Source: UBA7672 sp965279205 (GTDB lineage: Bacteria > Pseudomonadota > Alphaproteobacteria > Caulobacterales > Hyphomonadaceae). From it: 64,000 nt of DNA. Made by a program: the position numbers and the translations under genes. Each line of letters opens with the position of its first letter. Position 1 is the stretch's first letter. The DNA lies in assembly GCA_965279205.1 (NCBI GenBank), contig OZ257144.1, forward strand, positions 2,108,001 through 2,172,000, read 5' to 3'. The notes below the pieces were generated by a model. It was given only the letters and a program-made list of their open reading frames with translations. It was not told the origin of the DNA and did not search any database. This document shows, one piece after another, positions 26,046 through 34,371 of the stretch.

Positions 26046-26834
26046 TCAGGCGGCTTTTCCAAAGGCAAACGCGTCCATGCGGAGGATGCCGTAGGTGGTG
26101 CTCTGGTGCATGTGCTCGGTGTGGCCAGCGCCGGCCCCCATGGCGACATAGAGGGGCAGGAGATGCTCCTCGGTCGGGTGGTTGTGCGCGGCCTCGGGCG
26201 CGCGGGCGCGATAGTTCAGCAGGTCGTCGATCCGGCCCTCCCGCAGAGCGGCTGACATCCACTCGGCGAACACATGGACCCAGTCCTGCTCGGGCGCGTC
26301 GATGCGGCCGCCGGAGGATCGGAAGCTGGAAAGATCGTGGGTGAAGCTGCCGGATCCCACGATCAGCACGCCTTCGGCGCGCAGGGGCGCCAGAAGCTGA
26401 CCGAGGCGATAGTGATGTTCAGGGCCGAGGCGTGTCTGGACCGATAGCTGGACGACAGGGATGTCGGCGCCGGGCCAGGCCAGCATCAGGGGAACCCACG
26501 CGCCGTGATCGAGGCCGCGAGTCTTGTCGGTGTCGGTCGGAAGGCCGCCGTCGGAGAGCAGTTCGGCCACGCGCTGGGCCAGGGCGGCGGACGGCGGCGC
26601 TGGGTAGGTGAGTTGATAAAGCTCGGGCGGGAAGCCGCCGAAATCGTGGATCGTCTCATTGCTGGGCGGAGCATTCACCGTTGGACGCAGACGCTCCCAA
26701 TGCGCCGAGACCATCAGGATGGCCTTGGGGCGCTCCGGAAGCAGATCCGGCAGGCCCTGCAGGAAGGTACGCGCCTCCGCATCCTCGATCGCGAGCATGG
26801 GAGAGCCGTGGGACACGAAAATCGCTGGCAGCAT
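26046..26834 (-). CDS. DODA-type extradiol ring-cleavage dioxygenase
   Basis: 262 residues from ATG 26834 (MLPAIFVSHGSPM). Metal and substrate histidines are visible in VSHGSPM, LMVSAHWE, LDHGAWVPL, SGSFTHDL and HNHPTEEHLLPL, the pattern of the LigB superfamily YgiD/4,5-DOPA dioxygenase group. It would cleave a catechol-type ring using Fe(II) or Zn. The ribosome site is weak. It follows the MFS gene on the same strand after 55 bases, so the two may share a transcript. Confidence 0.9.
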   Translation of the reverse strand: MLPAIFVSHGSPMLAIEDAEARTFLQGLPDLLPERPKAILMVSAHWERLRPTVNAPPSNETIHDFGGFPPELYQLTYPAPPSAALAQRVAELLSDGGLPTDTDKTRGLDHGAWVPLMLAWPGADIPVVQLSVQTRLGPEHHYRLGQLLAPLRAEGVLIVGSGSFTHDLSSFRSSGGRIDAPEQDWVHVFAEWMSAALREGRIDDLLNYRARAPEAAHNHPTEEHLLPLYVAMGAGAGHTEHMHQSTTYGILRMDAFAFGKAA

Positions 26835-26889
26835 GCCGCCAAGGTGGCGGTGTCGGTCCGATCGTTCAAGCCCTGCTGATTTCCCCCGG

Positions 26890-28314
26890 CTAGCTCTCCA
26901 TATCCTTGCGGATGGTGTAGCGGCTGAGGAAGAAGCACACGAAAGCCAGCCCGTTGACCGAAGTTGACCAGTAGATGGCGCTCTTGAGTCCCTCCGCCGC
27001 GGCGGCGGCGCAGGTCCTGGCCGCTGCATCGACCGCCGTCTTGCAGACCTGAACATCAAGGCCTGAGCCGCTGAGCTGATTGTTGGTCAACGCATCGCTG
27101 AGCATGCCGAAAAGCGTTGTTCCGGCGCCGAGGCCGATGATGTTGATGACAAACAGCAGGATGGCGACCGCTGTCGCCCGCATCGCGGGAGGCACCAGGC
27201 CCGGTACGCCGCCATACACAGGGCCGTACCAGATCGCCACGCCGACATTGGGAATGATCAGGAGGATCATCGCAAGCACAATGTTGTGCTCGGTCAGCAG
27301 GTACCAGAACACCGGCAGGCAGATAAACGGCGCCACCAGCGGTGGGATCGCGAACTGTCGCGCATCGCGCCGCCCGAACTTGTCGCACCACCAGCCGCCC
27401 AGCCACGACCCGGCCACGCCACCGATACCGGCCGCCAGTCCCATGCCGAGGCCGAGAAAGCCCAGCGCGGTCATACCGTACTGTCCAGCCGTCGCCGTCA
27501 CTTCGGGTCCGTAGTTCCTGAGGTAGAACGAGGTGAGGAAGGCGGCGTGCGAGTAGGCGACCGCTGCGATGAATGCGCCGCCCAGAGCGAACAGCCAGAA
27601 GGTCGGCTTGCCCATCAGCACCTTCATCACCTGCGGGATTGGCAGGTAGGGCGACGTTGCGGTGGGTTTGAATTTTGTCGCACGGCGCGGCTCGACCAGT
27701 GAAAAGATCGCGACGACCGCAAGCAGTAGTCCTGGAGCGCCAGCAACGAAGAAGGCCACGCGCCAGCCCCATGTGCCCGCGATGATCCCACCAAGCGCCA
27801 TGCCGAGCAGCGAACCGATTGAAATACCCATGGAGTAGATCGCCATGGCGCGGGCGCGCGACTCCTTGGGGAAGTACTCAGCGATCAGCGAATGCGCGGT
27901 CGGCGTGCACCCGGCCTCGCCAAAGCCCACGCCCATCCGGCTGATCGCCAGCACGGTGAAGTTCCATGCCGCGCCAGCAAGCAGGGTGAAGCCGCTCCAG
28001 ATGGCCAGCGAGGCGGTGATGATCCACGGTCGGTCGCCCTTGTCGGCAAAGCGGGCGATCGGGATGCCGAGGAATGTGTAGAACAGGGCGAACCACAGGC
28101 CGCCCATCGTGCCCATCTGGAAGTCGTCGAGCTTGAGGTCTGTCTTGATCGACTCAAGCAGCAGGGTGACGACCTGACGATCGAGAAAGTTGACCGTATA
28201 GATGGCGACCAGGAGCGTGAGCGCGTAAGCGCGATAGCTTTTCGATACAGCGCCCGCGAGCGGCGCGGCCTTCGGGGCGGACGGGGGCGTACCCGCAACA
28301 GCGGCTTCGTCCAT
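26890..28314 (-). CDS. MFS transporter, spinster-like
   Basis: 474 residues with about 12 membrane helices. The first helix reads YALTLLVAIYTVNFLDRQVVTLLL, and the loop 2-3 motif is FADKGDR; GVGFGEAGCTPTAHSLI in helix 4-5 is typical of the spinster-type major facilitator group common in alphaproteobacteria. The substrate is unknown; the group often sits near aromatic or lipid catabolic genes, and an extradiol dioxygenase is directly downstream. GGAGAGG precedes ATG 28314. A two-cysteine loop near residue 420 is unusual. Confidence 0.9.
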   Translation of the reverse strand: MDEAAVAGTPPSAPKAAPLAGAVSKSYRAYALTLLVAIYTVNFLDRQVVTLLLESIKTDLKLDDFQMGTMGGLWFALFYTFLGIPIARFADKGDRPWIITASLAIWSGFTLLAGAAWNFTVLAISRMGVGFGEAGCTPTAHSLIAEYFPKESRARAMAIYSMGISIGSLLGMALGGIIAGTWGWRVAFFVAGAPGLLLAVVAIFSLVEPRRATKFKPTATSPYLPIPQVMKVLMGKPTFWLFALGGAFIAAVAYSHAAFLTSFYLRNYGPEVTATAGQYGMTALGFLGLGMGLAAGIGGVAGSWLGGWWCDKFGRRDARQFAIPPLVAPFICLPVFWYLLTEHNIVLAMILLIIPNVGVAIWYGPVYGGVPGLVPPAMRATAVAILLFVINIIGLGAGTTLFGMLSDALTNNQLSGSGLDVQVCKTAVDAAARTCAAAAAEGLKSAIYWSTSVNGLAFVCFFLSRYTIRKDMES

Positions 28315-28461
28315 GGCGTCGCTTCCTCTCCGGCGCCTCTAACGGACGCTGATGGAGCGGACTATGCAGCAGCGCCTGTGGAAGCCAAGGCACAATGCGT
28401 ACCGCGTTTTCGGAATCCGTGCTGCGCCGCAATATACCTTGCGTGAACGCGTACCCGGTTT

Positions 28462-28860
28462 TCAGGCGCGCTCGCCAAGCCTCGCCGACACCAGTTCGGT
28501 GTCGAGATATTCGGTGATCTCGATCATCTTCCCGTCGCGCATGCGGATGACGAAGCAGTATTCATTGTCATAGCGCTGGCCATCCTTGAGTTGGTTCTGG
28601 CCCTTCGCCTCGACGATCACGAAGTCACCGTCGGCATGGATGCGCGCAGGCACGCAGGTGTTGCGGCCATCGAGTTTCTCGCGAAGGCGGCCGAAGATGT
28701 CGTTCAGAATGGCTTCCTTGCCGCGATAGATGCCGGACCAGGAATTGTGACCGCGTGCGATCCAGACGGCGTCATCCGCGAGAGCCTCGACATAGGGGCG
28801 GCCGTTGCCCTTGGCCGTCTCGGCGAAGATGGCTGTGATGATGTCCTTATTGGTAGGCAT
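28462..28860 (-). CDS. NTF2-like (SnoaL-type) protein
   Basis: 132 residues from ATG 28860, with AAGGAG at a good distance. A cone-shaped NTF2 fold is suggested by the N-terminal helix pair (NKDIITAIFAETAKGNGRPYVEALADDAVW), the GIYRGKEAILNDIF helix, and alternating strands ending in KMIEITEYLDTELV, the family's signature C-terminal strand. Such proteins are small isomerases, hydrolases or ligand binders. It lies 61 bases downstream of the aldo-keto reductase on the same strand. Confidence 0.85.
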   Translation of the reverse strand: MPTNKDIITAIFAETAKGNGRPYVEALADDAVWIARGHNSWSGIYRGKEAILNDIFGRLREKLDGRNTCVPARIHADGDFVIVEAKGQNQLKDGQRYDNEYCFVIRMRDGKMIEITEYLDTELVSARLGERA

Positions 28861-28921
28861 GGGATCTCCTTTCGGCCGTTGGCGGCCTGTCATGTGGTCG
28901 ATCGGGTAGGAGGAAGTCTGG

Positions 28922-29914
28922 CTAGCCGTTGACGCTCTTCATACCGGACTCGTCATAGCGTTCGCCCTTCACCTTCGCCGCGAGCGCGTCGAGCTTCGCG
29001 ATCGCAGCCGGTGTGAGTTTCACGTCGGCTGAGGCGAGGTTGGACTTCAGGTTGGCGAGTTTGGTTGTGCCGGGAATGGCCACGATGTTGTCGGCACGCT
29101 GAAGCACCCAGGCGAGGGCGACCTGTCCGGGCGTTGCGTTGGCTTCGGAAGCGACGCGGCCGATTTCCTCCACCAGCGCGAGGTTGTTGGCAAAGGCTTC
29201 ACCCTGGAAGCGTGGGGCCATGGCGGCGCGGAAATCCGGGCCATCCGGCTTCCAGTCCTTCGAGAAGGTGCCGGTGAGCATGCCGCGACCCAATGGAGAA
29301 TAGGCCACAAGAGTCGTGCCCAACTCCTTGCACGCAGCGAGAATGCCATCGTCCTCGACAAAGCGGCTGAAGATCGAGAATTCGGACTGGACGGCTGCAA
29401 TCGGATGCACGGCTGCCGCCTTGCGCAACGTATCGGCGCCGACTTCGGACAGGCCGATCGCCTTCACCTTGCCGGCTTTCACGGCCTTTGCCATTGCGCC
29501 GACGGTTTCCTCGATCGGGCGCTTGAAGTCACGGCGATGGAGATACCAGAGGTCGATATGGTCAGTGCGCAGGTGCCTGAGCGATTGCTCGAGCGCGCGC
29601 ACGGCGTTCTCTTCCGAGCCATCGACGCCAAGCCGCGCAAGGGTTTTGGGGTCCATCAGCGGGCCGAATTTGGTGGCGATGAAAACCTTGTCGCGCCGGT
29701 CATGGAAAGCGGAGCCAAGCAGCCGCTCGTTGTGCCCGAAGCCATACATTTCAGCGGTGTCGAAGTGGTCGATGCCGAGATCGATCGCCTGATGCAGCAG
29801 ATTTACGGCGTCGCCTTCGTCCATTGCGGGGCCGTAGGCGAATGACATGCCCATGCAGCCGAGGCCGATTGCGTTTACAGTGCGGCCAGTCCGGCCAATA
29901 GATCTGCGGATCAT
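28922..29914 (-). CDS. Aldo-keto reductase
   Basis: 330 residues from ATG 29914 (MIRRSIGRTGRTVNAIGLGCMGMS). The catalytic tetrad is Asp and Tyr in FDTAEMYG, Lys in FIATKFG and His in WYLHRRD. NADPH-loop residues lie in the C-terminal GTTKLANLKSNLAS. It belongs to the AKR11/13-like group (YajO/IolS relatives) rather than the Tas-type enzyme at the left edge. The substrate is unknown. Probably co-transcribed with the NTF2-like gene. Confidence 0.93.
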   Translation of the reverse strand: MIRRSIGRTGRTVNAIGLGCMGMSFAYGPAMDEGDAVNLLHQAIDLGIDHFDTAEMYGFGHNERLLGSAFHDRRDKVFIATKFGPLMDPKTLARLGVDGSEENAVRALEQSLRHLRTDHIDLWYLHRRDFKRPIEETVGAMAKAVKAGKVKAIGLSEVGADTLRKAAAVHPIAAVQSEFSIFSRFVEDDGILAACKELGTTLVAYSPLGRGMLTGTFSKDWKPDGPDFRAAMAPRFQGEAFANNLALVEEIGRVASEANATPGQVALAWVLQRADNIVAIPGTTKLANLKSNLASADVKLTPAAIAKLDALAAKVKGERYDESGMKSVNG

Positions 29915-30282
29915 GAGAATGCCTCGATGTGAGCGTTCACTCACATAGTGGGTTGCGCCTCATGCATCGTCAAGTGCGTCCCACGAAGAGGGGCGCATTG
30001 TGATCGACTGAATCTTCACCCTGCATTGACGTGGAAGCTGACAGGCATAAGCTTTCTCTTGTCCGCAAGGCGTCTGAGCAGCTCCCGTGTCGCAATGACG
30101 ACAGCCCGGTTGCAGCGCGAGGGAACTACGCGGACGGTTGAAACGATGAGGAGAACTGCATGGAGGCACCACCTGCTTAGCAATCAGGGCTCCTCCGCAA
30201 TCGAGGGGCCCCGGCTCGACCGGGTGCGTACCTGGCCAGGACGCGTCGAGTCGTCAGCGACGAAAATTCAGAGACTGAAAAG

Positions 30283-30370
30283 ACGGTCTTCAGTGACCGT
30301 ATCTTGAAGCCGCTCATGTAGCGGCGCGGCAGTCAGCCGTAAGAGCCCCGCCACCGTGCGGGGCTCTTTG
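30283..30370 (+). ncRNA. Candidate small RNA: three successive hairpins ending in a terminator
   Basis: Hairpin 1: ACGGTC/GACCGT (30283-30288, 30295-30300). Hairpin 2: GCCGCT/AGCGGC with five-base loop (30309-30325). Hairpin 3: an 11-base stem AAGAGCCCCGC/GCGGGGCTCTT (30341-30351, 30358-30368) followed by a T-rich tail. There is no upstream gene on this strand for at least 10 kb whose transcript the terminator could end (the nearest genes to the left run leftward), which argues for an RNA gene. The 5' end is uncertain; a start near 30057 is possible. No known family recognised. Confidence 0.4.
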
Positions 30371-30378
30371 CGTTTCGG
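30341..30378 (+). terminator. Rho-independent terminator without an upstream protein gene
   Basis: Perfect 11-base stem (30341-30351 with 30358-30368), six-base loop CACCGT, followed by TGCGTTTC. It ends the candidate RNA described at 30283-30370. Confidence 0.75.
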
Positions 30379-30526
30379 GGGCTCTTTGTGTTTCGAATGC
30401 GCGTTTGGGATCGCAGATTGAAATCTCCACACGACGTCTGGCGTTGATGGGGGGACTGGTGCATGCGCAGATGCGAAAAGAGCGTTGGCCGATGACGCCG
30501 ACCTCCACAAGGCGCAGGAGCCCAAC

Positions 30527-31153
30527 GTGCTGACAGTCCACCATCTCAATGAGTCGCGCTCGCAGCGCATATTGTGGCTGCTGGAGGAGCTTGGCACCCC
30601 TTACGAGCTGAAGGTCTACCAGCGGGATGCACAGACGCGCCTGGCGCCACCGGAGCTGAAGGCGATCCACCCGCTCGGCAAGAGCCCGGTGATCACCGAC
30701 AACGGCCGGACCATTATCGAGACGGGCGCCATCATCGACTACATCATCCGCCATCATGGCGGCGGGCAGCTGCAGCCCGATCCGAAATCGGCGGACTACG
30801 ACGTCTATGTGCAGTGGCTGCACTATGGCGAGGGTTCGGCGATGCTGCCGCCCCTGCTCAACATGTATGTCGGCAGGCTGAAAGAAGCCGGCGCCCCGCT
30901 GCACCCGCGCATCGAGAGCGAGATCGCCAACCATCTCGGCTTCATCGACGGCGCCTTGAAGGGCAGGCAGTTCTTTGTTGGCGACGGCCTGACCGGCGCA
31001 GACATCCAGATGAGCTTCGTGGCCGAAGTGGCGCGTGCCCAGCAGAAGCTGGCCAGCTATCCGAATTTCGATGCGTGGCTCGACCGCATTCACACGCGTC
31101 CGGCGTGGAAGGCCGCGTTGGAAAAGGGTGGGCCGTACGCGCTGGGCCGCTAG
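30527..31153 (+). CDS. Glutathione S-transferase family protein
   Basis: 208 residues from GTG 30527, chosen because AGGAG (30516-30520) lies six bases ahead and the thioredoxin-like domain begins at once (LTVHHLNESRSQRILWLLEELG). The N-terminal domain has the HPLGKSPVI cis-proline block and the GSH-binding E-T-G-A-I-I-DY (ETGAIIDYI); the C-terminal helical domain has the N-capping FFVGDGLTGADIQMSF. The serine in the N-terminal SRSQR is the likely catalytic residue. Substrate unknown. Confidence 0.92.
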   Translation: MLTVHHLNESRSQRILWLLEELGTPYELKVYQRDAQTRLAPPELKAIHPLGKSPVITDNGRTIIETGAIIDYIIRHHGGGQLQPDPKSADYDVYVQWLHYGEGSAMLPPLLNMYVGRLKEAGAPLHPRIESEIANHLGFIDGALKGRQFFVGDGLTGADIQMSFVAEVARAQQKLASYPNFDAWLDRIHTRPAWKAALEKGGPYALGR

Positions 31154-31162
31154 CGAAGTGCT

Positions 31163-31759
31163 CTATTCCGGCGAGGCGATCTGCTTGCGGACCTGTGCGA
31201 CGCCACGAATGACGGACTTGATCCCATCGTCTGGCGTCGCCGTCAGGGGGCCGCGATAACCCTCGATGGTGAGATCTGGGCCAATCAGAACGTAAGCGGG
31301 CGTCTTCTCGATGCGGAAGGCTTCGACGATCTTGCCGTCGTCGATCAGGACCGGCCAGGCGAGGCCCTTCGGGCTCTGGCCGCCCACAGCGACGGACAGA
31401 AAATCGAGATCGGGATCCTGGTCCGCGGCCGAGTTGAGTGCGGTCACGTAACGCATCTCATCGCTCGCGGCGTCGGCTGCGTTGAGAAAGGCAATGATCG
31501 TCCAGCGATCGCGGAGCTGGTCTTGCGTCAGCTCAGCATCGCCAACCTGTTTACCGGTGAAGCTCGGCGCGGTGCTGCCAAGGCGTGCATAGGCAATCTG
31601 GTCCGTTTGCCAGCCTTCGACTGCGCCAGTTGCGTGTATCTTTGCGGGAGTTGCTGGGGCGGCGGTGTCGGTGGCTTGCGCAGCTGGCGGATCCGATGCC
31701 GGTGGCTGGCCGCACGCGACGAGTGCAAGCAAGGAAGCGGCAAGAACAAATCTACGCAT
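31163..31759 (-). CDS. Thioredoxin-fold lipoprotein lacking the CxxC active site
   Basis: 198 residues from ATG 31759 with lipobox LLALVAC. After a proline/alanine linker comes a TlpA/redoxin-like domain: APSFTGKQV...ELTQDQLRDRWTIIAFLNAADAASDEMRYV. In active relatives FLNAADAAS would read FWATWCxxC; here no cysteine is present. The later cis-proline segment (KTPAYVLIGPDLTIEGYRGPL) is kept. It is probably a structural or binding protein rather than a thiol oxidoreductase. Convergent with the GST gene. Confidence 0.82.
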   Translation of the reverse strand: MRRFVLAASLLALVACGQPPASDPPAAQATDTAAPATPAKIHATGAVEGWQTDQIAYARLGSTAPSFTGKQVGDAELTQDQLRDRWTIIAFLNAADAASDEMRYVTALNSAADQDPDLDFLSVAVGGQSPKGLAWPVLIDDGKIVEAFRIEKTPAYVLIGPDLTIEGYRGPLTATPDDGIKSVIRGVAQVRKQIASPE

Positions 31760-31981
31760 CGTCTGTCTCCCGGCGGCTGACACGATCCGGTTCAAATCTG
31801 GCGGATGAGTGGCGGCGACGCGCCATTTGACAGCTGCCGCATCGAGTCGTCCATCCGAGATCACGCAAGGGAAGCAGGTAGATCGCGACCGTACAATAAT
31901 GCTGCTGCAACAAAGCCAGCAGCGTCTGCTGGCGCATCCGGCAGGCAGCACCTAGTCTTGCGACCTTCGGGAGGCGGGTGA

Positions 31982-32827
31982 ATGGCAAAGCGGATTGCGA
32001 TCGTCAGCGGCATCATTGTGGGCGGGCTGGTCATCGCCCTGGTGGCAGGCGTTCTCTACATGCGGACCTATTTTTCCGCGCCGAACGCCAAAAGTGTTGC
32101 GTCCGTCGTTGGTGAGATCGGCGCCAAACGAGTGCTCGGCGTCTTCGCCCATCCGGACGACGAACAGCTGGTCACTGGCTTCTTCTCCTCAGTCAACGAG
32201 AGGGACGGCGCCTTCACATCGCTGGTGACGGCGACGAAGGGTGAGGCGGGGCATCAGGTTCCCACGGTCGCGCGTCAGCAAGACCTCGGCATCGTCCGCA
32301 AGGCGGAAGCGCTCAAGAACGGGTTCGCGCTTGGCATCAAGGACCAGGAAGTCTGGGACTATCCGGATGGCGGCGTGCCTGACGTGCCGATGGACGAGAT
32401 CGTCGCGCGTGTTTCGGCCAAGATCGCAGCGATACAGCCGGATCTTGTCGTCACGTTCTGGCCCGCCAGCGGCGCCACGGGCCACAAGGACCACATGCGC
32501 ATGGGGCTAGCTGCCGAGACCGCGGTGAAACAATTCCGTCAGACCGCGACAGGCGACTATCGCGGCCCACGCTGGATCGCCTACGTCGTCACACCGAGCG
32601 CTGGGCTGAAGGCGTTCGGCGGCGAGACTGGAAAGTTCGTCGCCGCCAACCAGCCGGAGCCGACACACGCGATGCCGGGCAATACAGCCGCCAAGCTGCG
32701 CGGCTGGAAGATCCATGCCTCGCAGGAAAACTACGTCCAGGCCGCCTACGGTTTTCCGGACTGGCTGCTTTACACGTTCTGGGACCAGGAATTTTACGAC
32801 GTGGTGGATCTTGGGGCGGTCGGCTGA
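31982..32827 (+). CDS. PIG-L/LmbE family deacetylase, membrane-anchored
   Basis: 281 residues. An N-terminal helix (IAIVSGIIVGGLVIALVAGVLYM) anchors the protein, with the catalytic domain outside. The zinc motif is FAHPDDE at about 55-61 and the third ligand is in GHKDHMRMG; the ATKGEAG block is also conserved. Family members remove acetyl groups from N-acetylglucosaminyl lipids or similar sugars. The substrate is unknown here, though an envelope-facing position suggests a glycolipid or polysaccharide. Confidence 0.9.
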   Translation: MAKRIAIVSGIIVGGLVIALVAGVLYMRTYFSAPNAKSVASVVGEIGAKRVLGVFAHPDDEQLVTGFFSSVNERDGAFTSLVTATKGEAGHQVPTVARQQDLGIVRKAEALKNGFALGIKDQEVWDYPDGGVPDVPMDEIVARVSAKIAAIQPDLVVTFWPASGATGHKDHMRMGLAAETAVKQFRQTATGDYRGPRWIAYVVTPSAGLKAFGGETGKFVAANQPEPTHAMPGNTAAKLRGWKIHASQENYVQAAYGFPDWLLYTFWDQEFYDVVDLGAVG

Positions 32828-32911
32828 ACGAGCCGTGTTCGCTGGCTGGTTGATTTGGCTGGAGCTGTCGGTGCGCCGAGCGTAGGTTTTCCTCAAGGTT
32901 GGAGGGGACCC

Positions 32912-34306
32912 ATGCCGAAAAGACTGGCCGTATTCTGTGACGGCACCTGGAATGATCTGCGCACGACGCATCTGACGAATGTCGCCAGGCTTGCCAAGTG
33001 TGTGAAGCCCATGGCGGACGACGGCGTCAGCCAGATCGTGTTTTACGACGAGGGTGTTGGCGTCGCATCCGATATCGGCAAGTGGACGGACCGGCTGGTG
33101 CGATGGCTCGGCGGCGGCTTTGGCCGAGGTCTGGATCGCAAGGTCGAAGCGGCTTATCGTTTTCTGGTCCTGAACTATGAACCCGACGACGAGATATTCG
33201 TCTTTGGTTTCAGCCGCGGGGCCTACACAGCGCGAAGCCTTTGCGGTCTGATCCGAAAATGCGGAATTCTGAGACGTGACTGCTTCTATCGCATTCCCGA
33301 AGCCGTTCAGCTGTATCGCGACGAACGTCATCCGCGCGATCCGGAATTGTCCGAGTTTCGTGACAAGTATGCTCACGCGCGCAGCGCAGGGGCGGAAGAT
33401 GACATCTGGGTCAAGGCAAAAGCGGGCGACAGAAAGTCTCTGAGTTCTCGGGCTTCGGAAGCGGGGGTCTTTCATGCCGAGGAGTCGTATTCCTATCGCA
33501 TGATGTATCTCGGATTGTGGGATACGGTCGGCTCGCTGGGCATTCCGAAGAACTTCTGGTTTTCGAAATCGCTCAACCGCAGATATGGATTTCACGACAC
33601 TGAGCTGTCGAGCCTGATCTCTTCCGCGCGGCACGCCGTCGCTTTAGAGGAGAACCGCAACGTCTTTGATGTTTCACCCATCGCGAATATCATCGAACTC
33701 AATACCAAGTGGGTGAAACGAGCGGGCGGGCGATGGAATGTTTCCGACGCGGCTGCTCCGGAATACGTCCCCTACAATCATCGGCCATACCAGCAGGTCT
33801 GGTTTCCCGGCGACCATGGCGCAGTTGGCGGCGGCAATCCCCAGCATGGTCTTTCGAGTGCTACGCTGCTGTGGGTGGCAGAAGGCGCGGCGAATGTCGG
33901 TCTCGAGTTCGACGCGGGACCACAGTCCGAACTCGGCGAGGCGGCGCAGAAGGTCAATCCGGTTGCGAACTGGCTGATCGACAAGAACGGAAAACCGAAA
34001 ACCGGCGATGAGGCGAGCATCTACGGGATCGGCGGGTTTGCGGCGCGCAGTGGTCCCTCACTTGTCGAAGAGCTAAGCATGACCACGCGGCTGCGATGGT
34101 ACCTGAGCAAAGGCTGGCAACCGCGAAGCCTGGCGCACTGCCCGCCCCCGGGTTGGCCTTCGGCATGGCCTCCCGATCCGCCCTCCGGGTTTCCGTCGGG
34201 TGGCCGCAGGATGCCTGTTCCGCCGTGTTATCCGACGCCAGGTTCTCCGTCACCGCCTGGAAACGTCAGGGTGAGGATCCCGATAATTGGGACGCCGAAA
34301 TCCTAG
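32912..34306 (+). CDS. DUF2235 alpha/beta hydrolase (Tle1-like fold)
   Basis: 464 residues from ATG 32912 with GGAGGGG upstream. It starts with the family hallmark KRLAVFCDGTWND, followed by VFYDEGVG and the nucleophile elbow FGFSRGAYTARSLCG, and later FPGDHGAVGGG. DUF2235 includes type VI secretion phospholipase effectors (Tle1), but no T6SS genes are seen here. The last 60 residues are unusually proline- and glycine-rich and lie over a GC-rich stretch; a frameshift near 34140 is possible but not demonstrable. Its final codons meet the thiolase terminator. Confidence 0.85.
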   Translation: MPKRLAVFCDGTWNDLRTTHLTNVARLAKCVKPMADDGVSQIVFYDEGVGVASDIGKWTDRLVRWLGGGFGRGLDRKVEAAYRFLVLNYEPDDEIFVFGFSRGAYTARSLCGLIRKCGILRRDCFYRIPEAVQLYRDERHPRDPELSEFRDKYAHARSAGAEDDIWVKAKAGDRKSLSSRASEAGVFHAEESYSYRMMYLGLWDTVGSLGIPKNFWFSKSLNRRYGFHDTELSSLISSARHAVALEENRNVFDVSPIANIIELNTKWVKRAGGRWNVSDAAAPEYVPYNHRPYQQVWFPGDHGAVGGGNPQHGLSSATLLWVAEGAANVGLEFDAGPQSELGEAAQKVNPVANWLIDKNGKPKTGDEASIYGIGGFAARSGPSLVEELSMTTRLRWYLSKGWQPRSLAHCPPPGWPSAWPPDPPSGFPSGGRRMPVPPCYPTPGSPSPPGNVRVRIPIIGTPKS

Positions 34307-34322
34307 CATGGGCCAAAAGCAA

Positions 34323-34350
34323 AACGCCCGCTTCCTTCGAAGCGGGCGTT
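34323..34350 (-). terminator. Rho-independent terminator of the thiolase gene
   Basis: 11-base stem AACGCCCGCTT (34323-34333) with AAGCGGGCGTT (34340-34350), six-base loop. On the minus strand the stem is followed by TTGCTTTTGG, so it terminates the leftward thiolase; it may serve the DUF2235 gene as well. Confidence 0.82.
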
Positions 34351-34371
34351 CATGCCTGGAACGGCGGAGAT

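Larger units (their letters stand above)
29915..30526. other. 612-base gap without a protein gene
   Basis: No frame here is convincing. On the plus strand it contains TTGAC at 30026-30030 with a weak -10-like TAAGCT 16 bases on, then three hairpins and a terminator (30283-30370; listed separately). Between 30360 and 30395 the phrase GGGGCTCTTTGCGTTTCG is nearly repeated (GGGGGCTCTTTGTGTTTCG). The promoter of the GST gene should lie at the right end. Confidence 0.5.

Noticed and set aside
30122..30148. Second EcfG promoter (GGAAC-N17-CGAT)
   Set aside because: The -10 differs from CGTT at a key base and no clear RNA start follows at the right distance; kept only as a weak hint in the RNA finding.
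34096..34306. Frameshift in the DUF2235 gene
   Set aside because: The proline-rich tail is odd, but none of the other frames gives a better continuation with a normal stop, so no break can be asserted.
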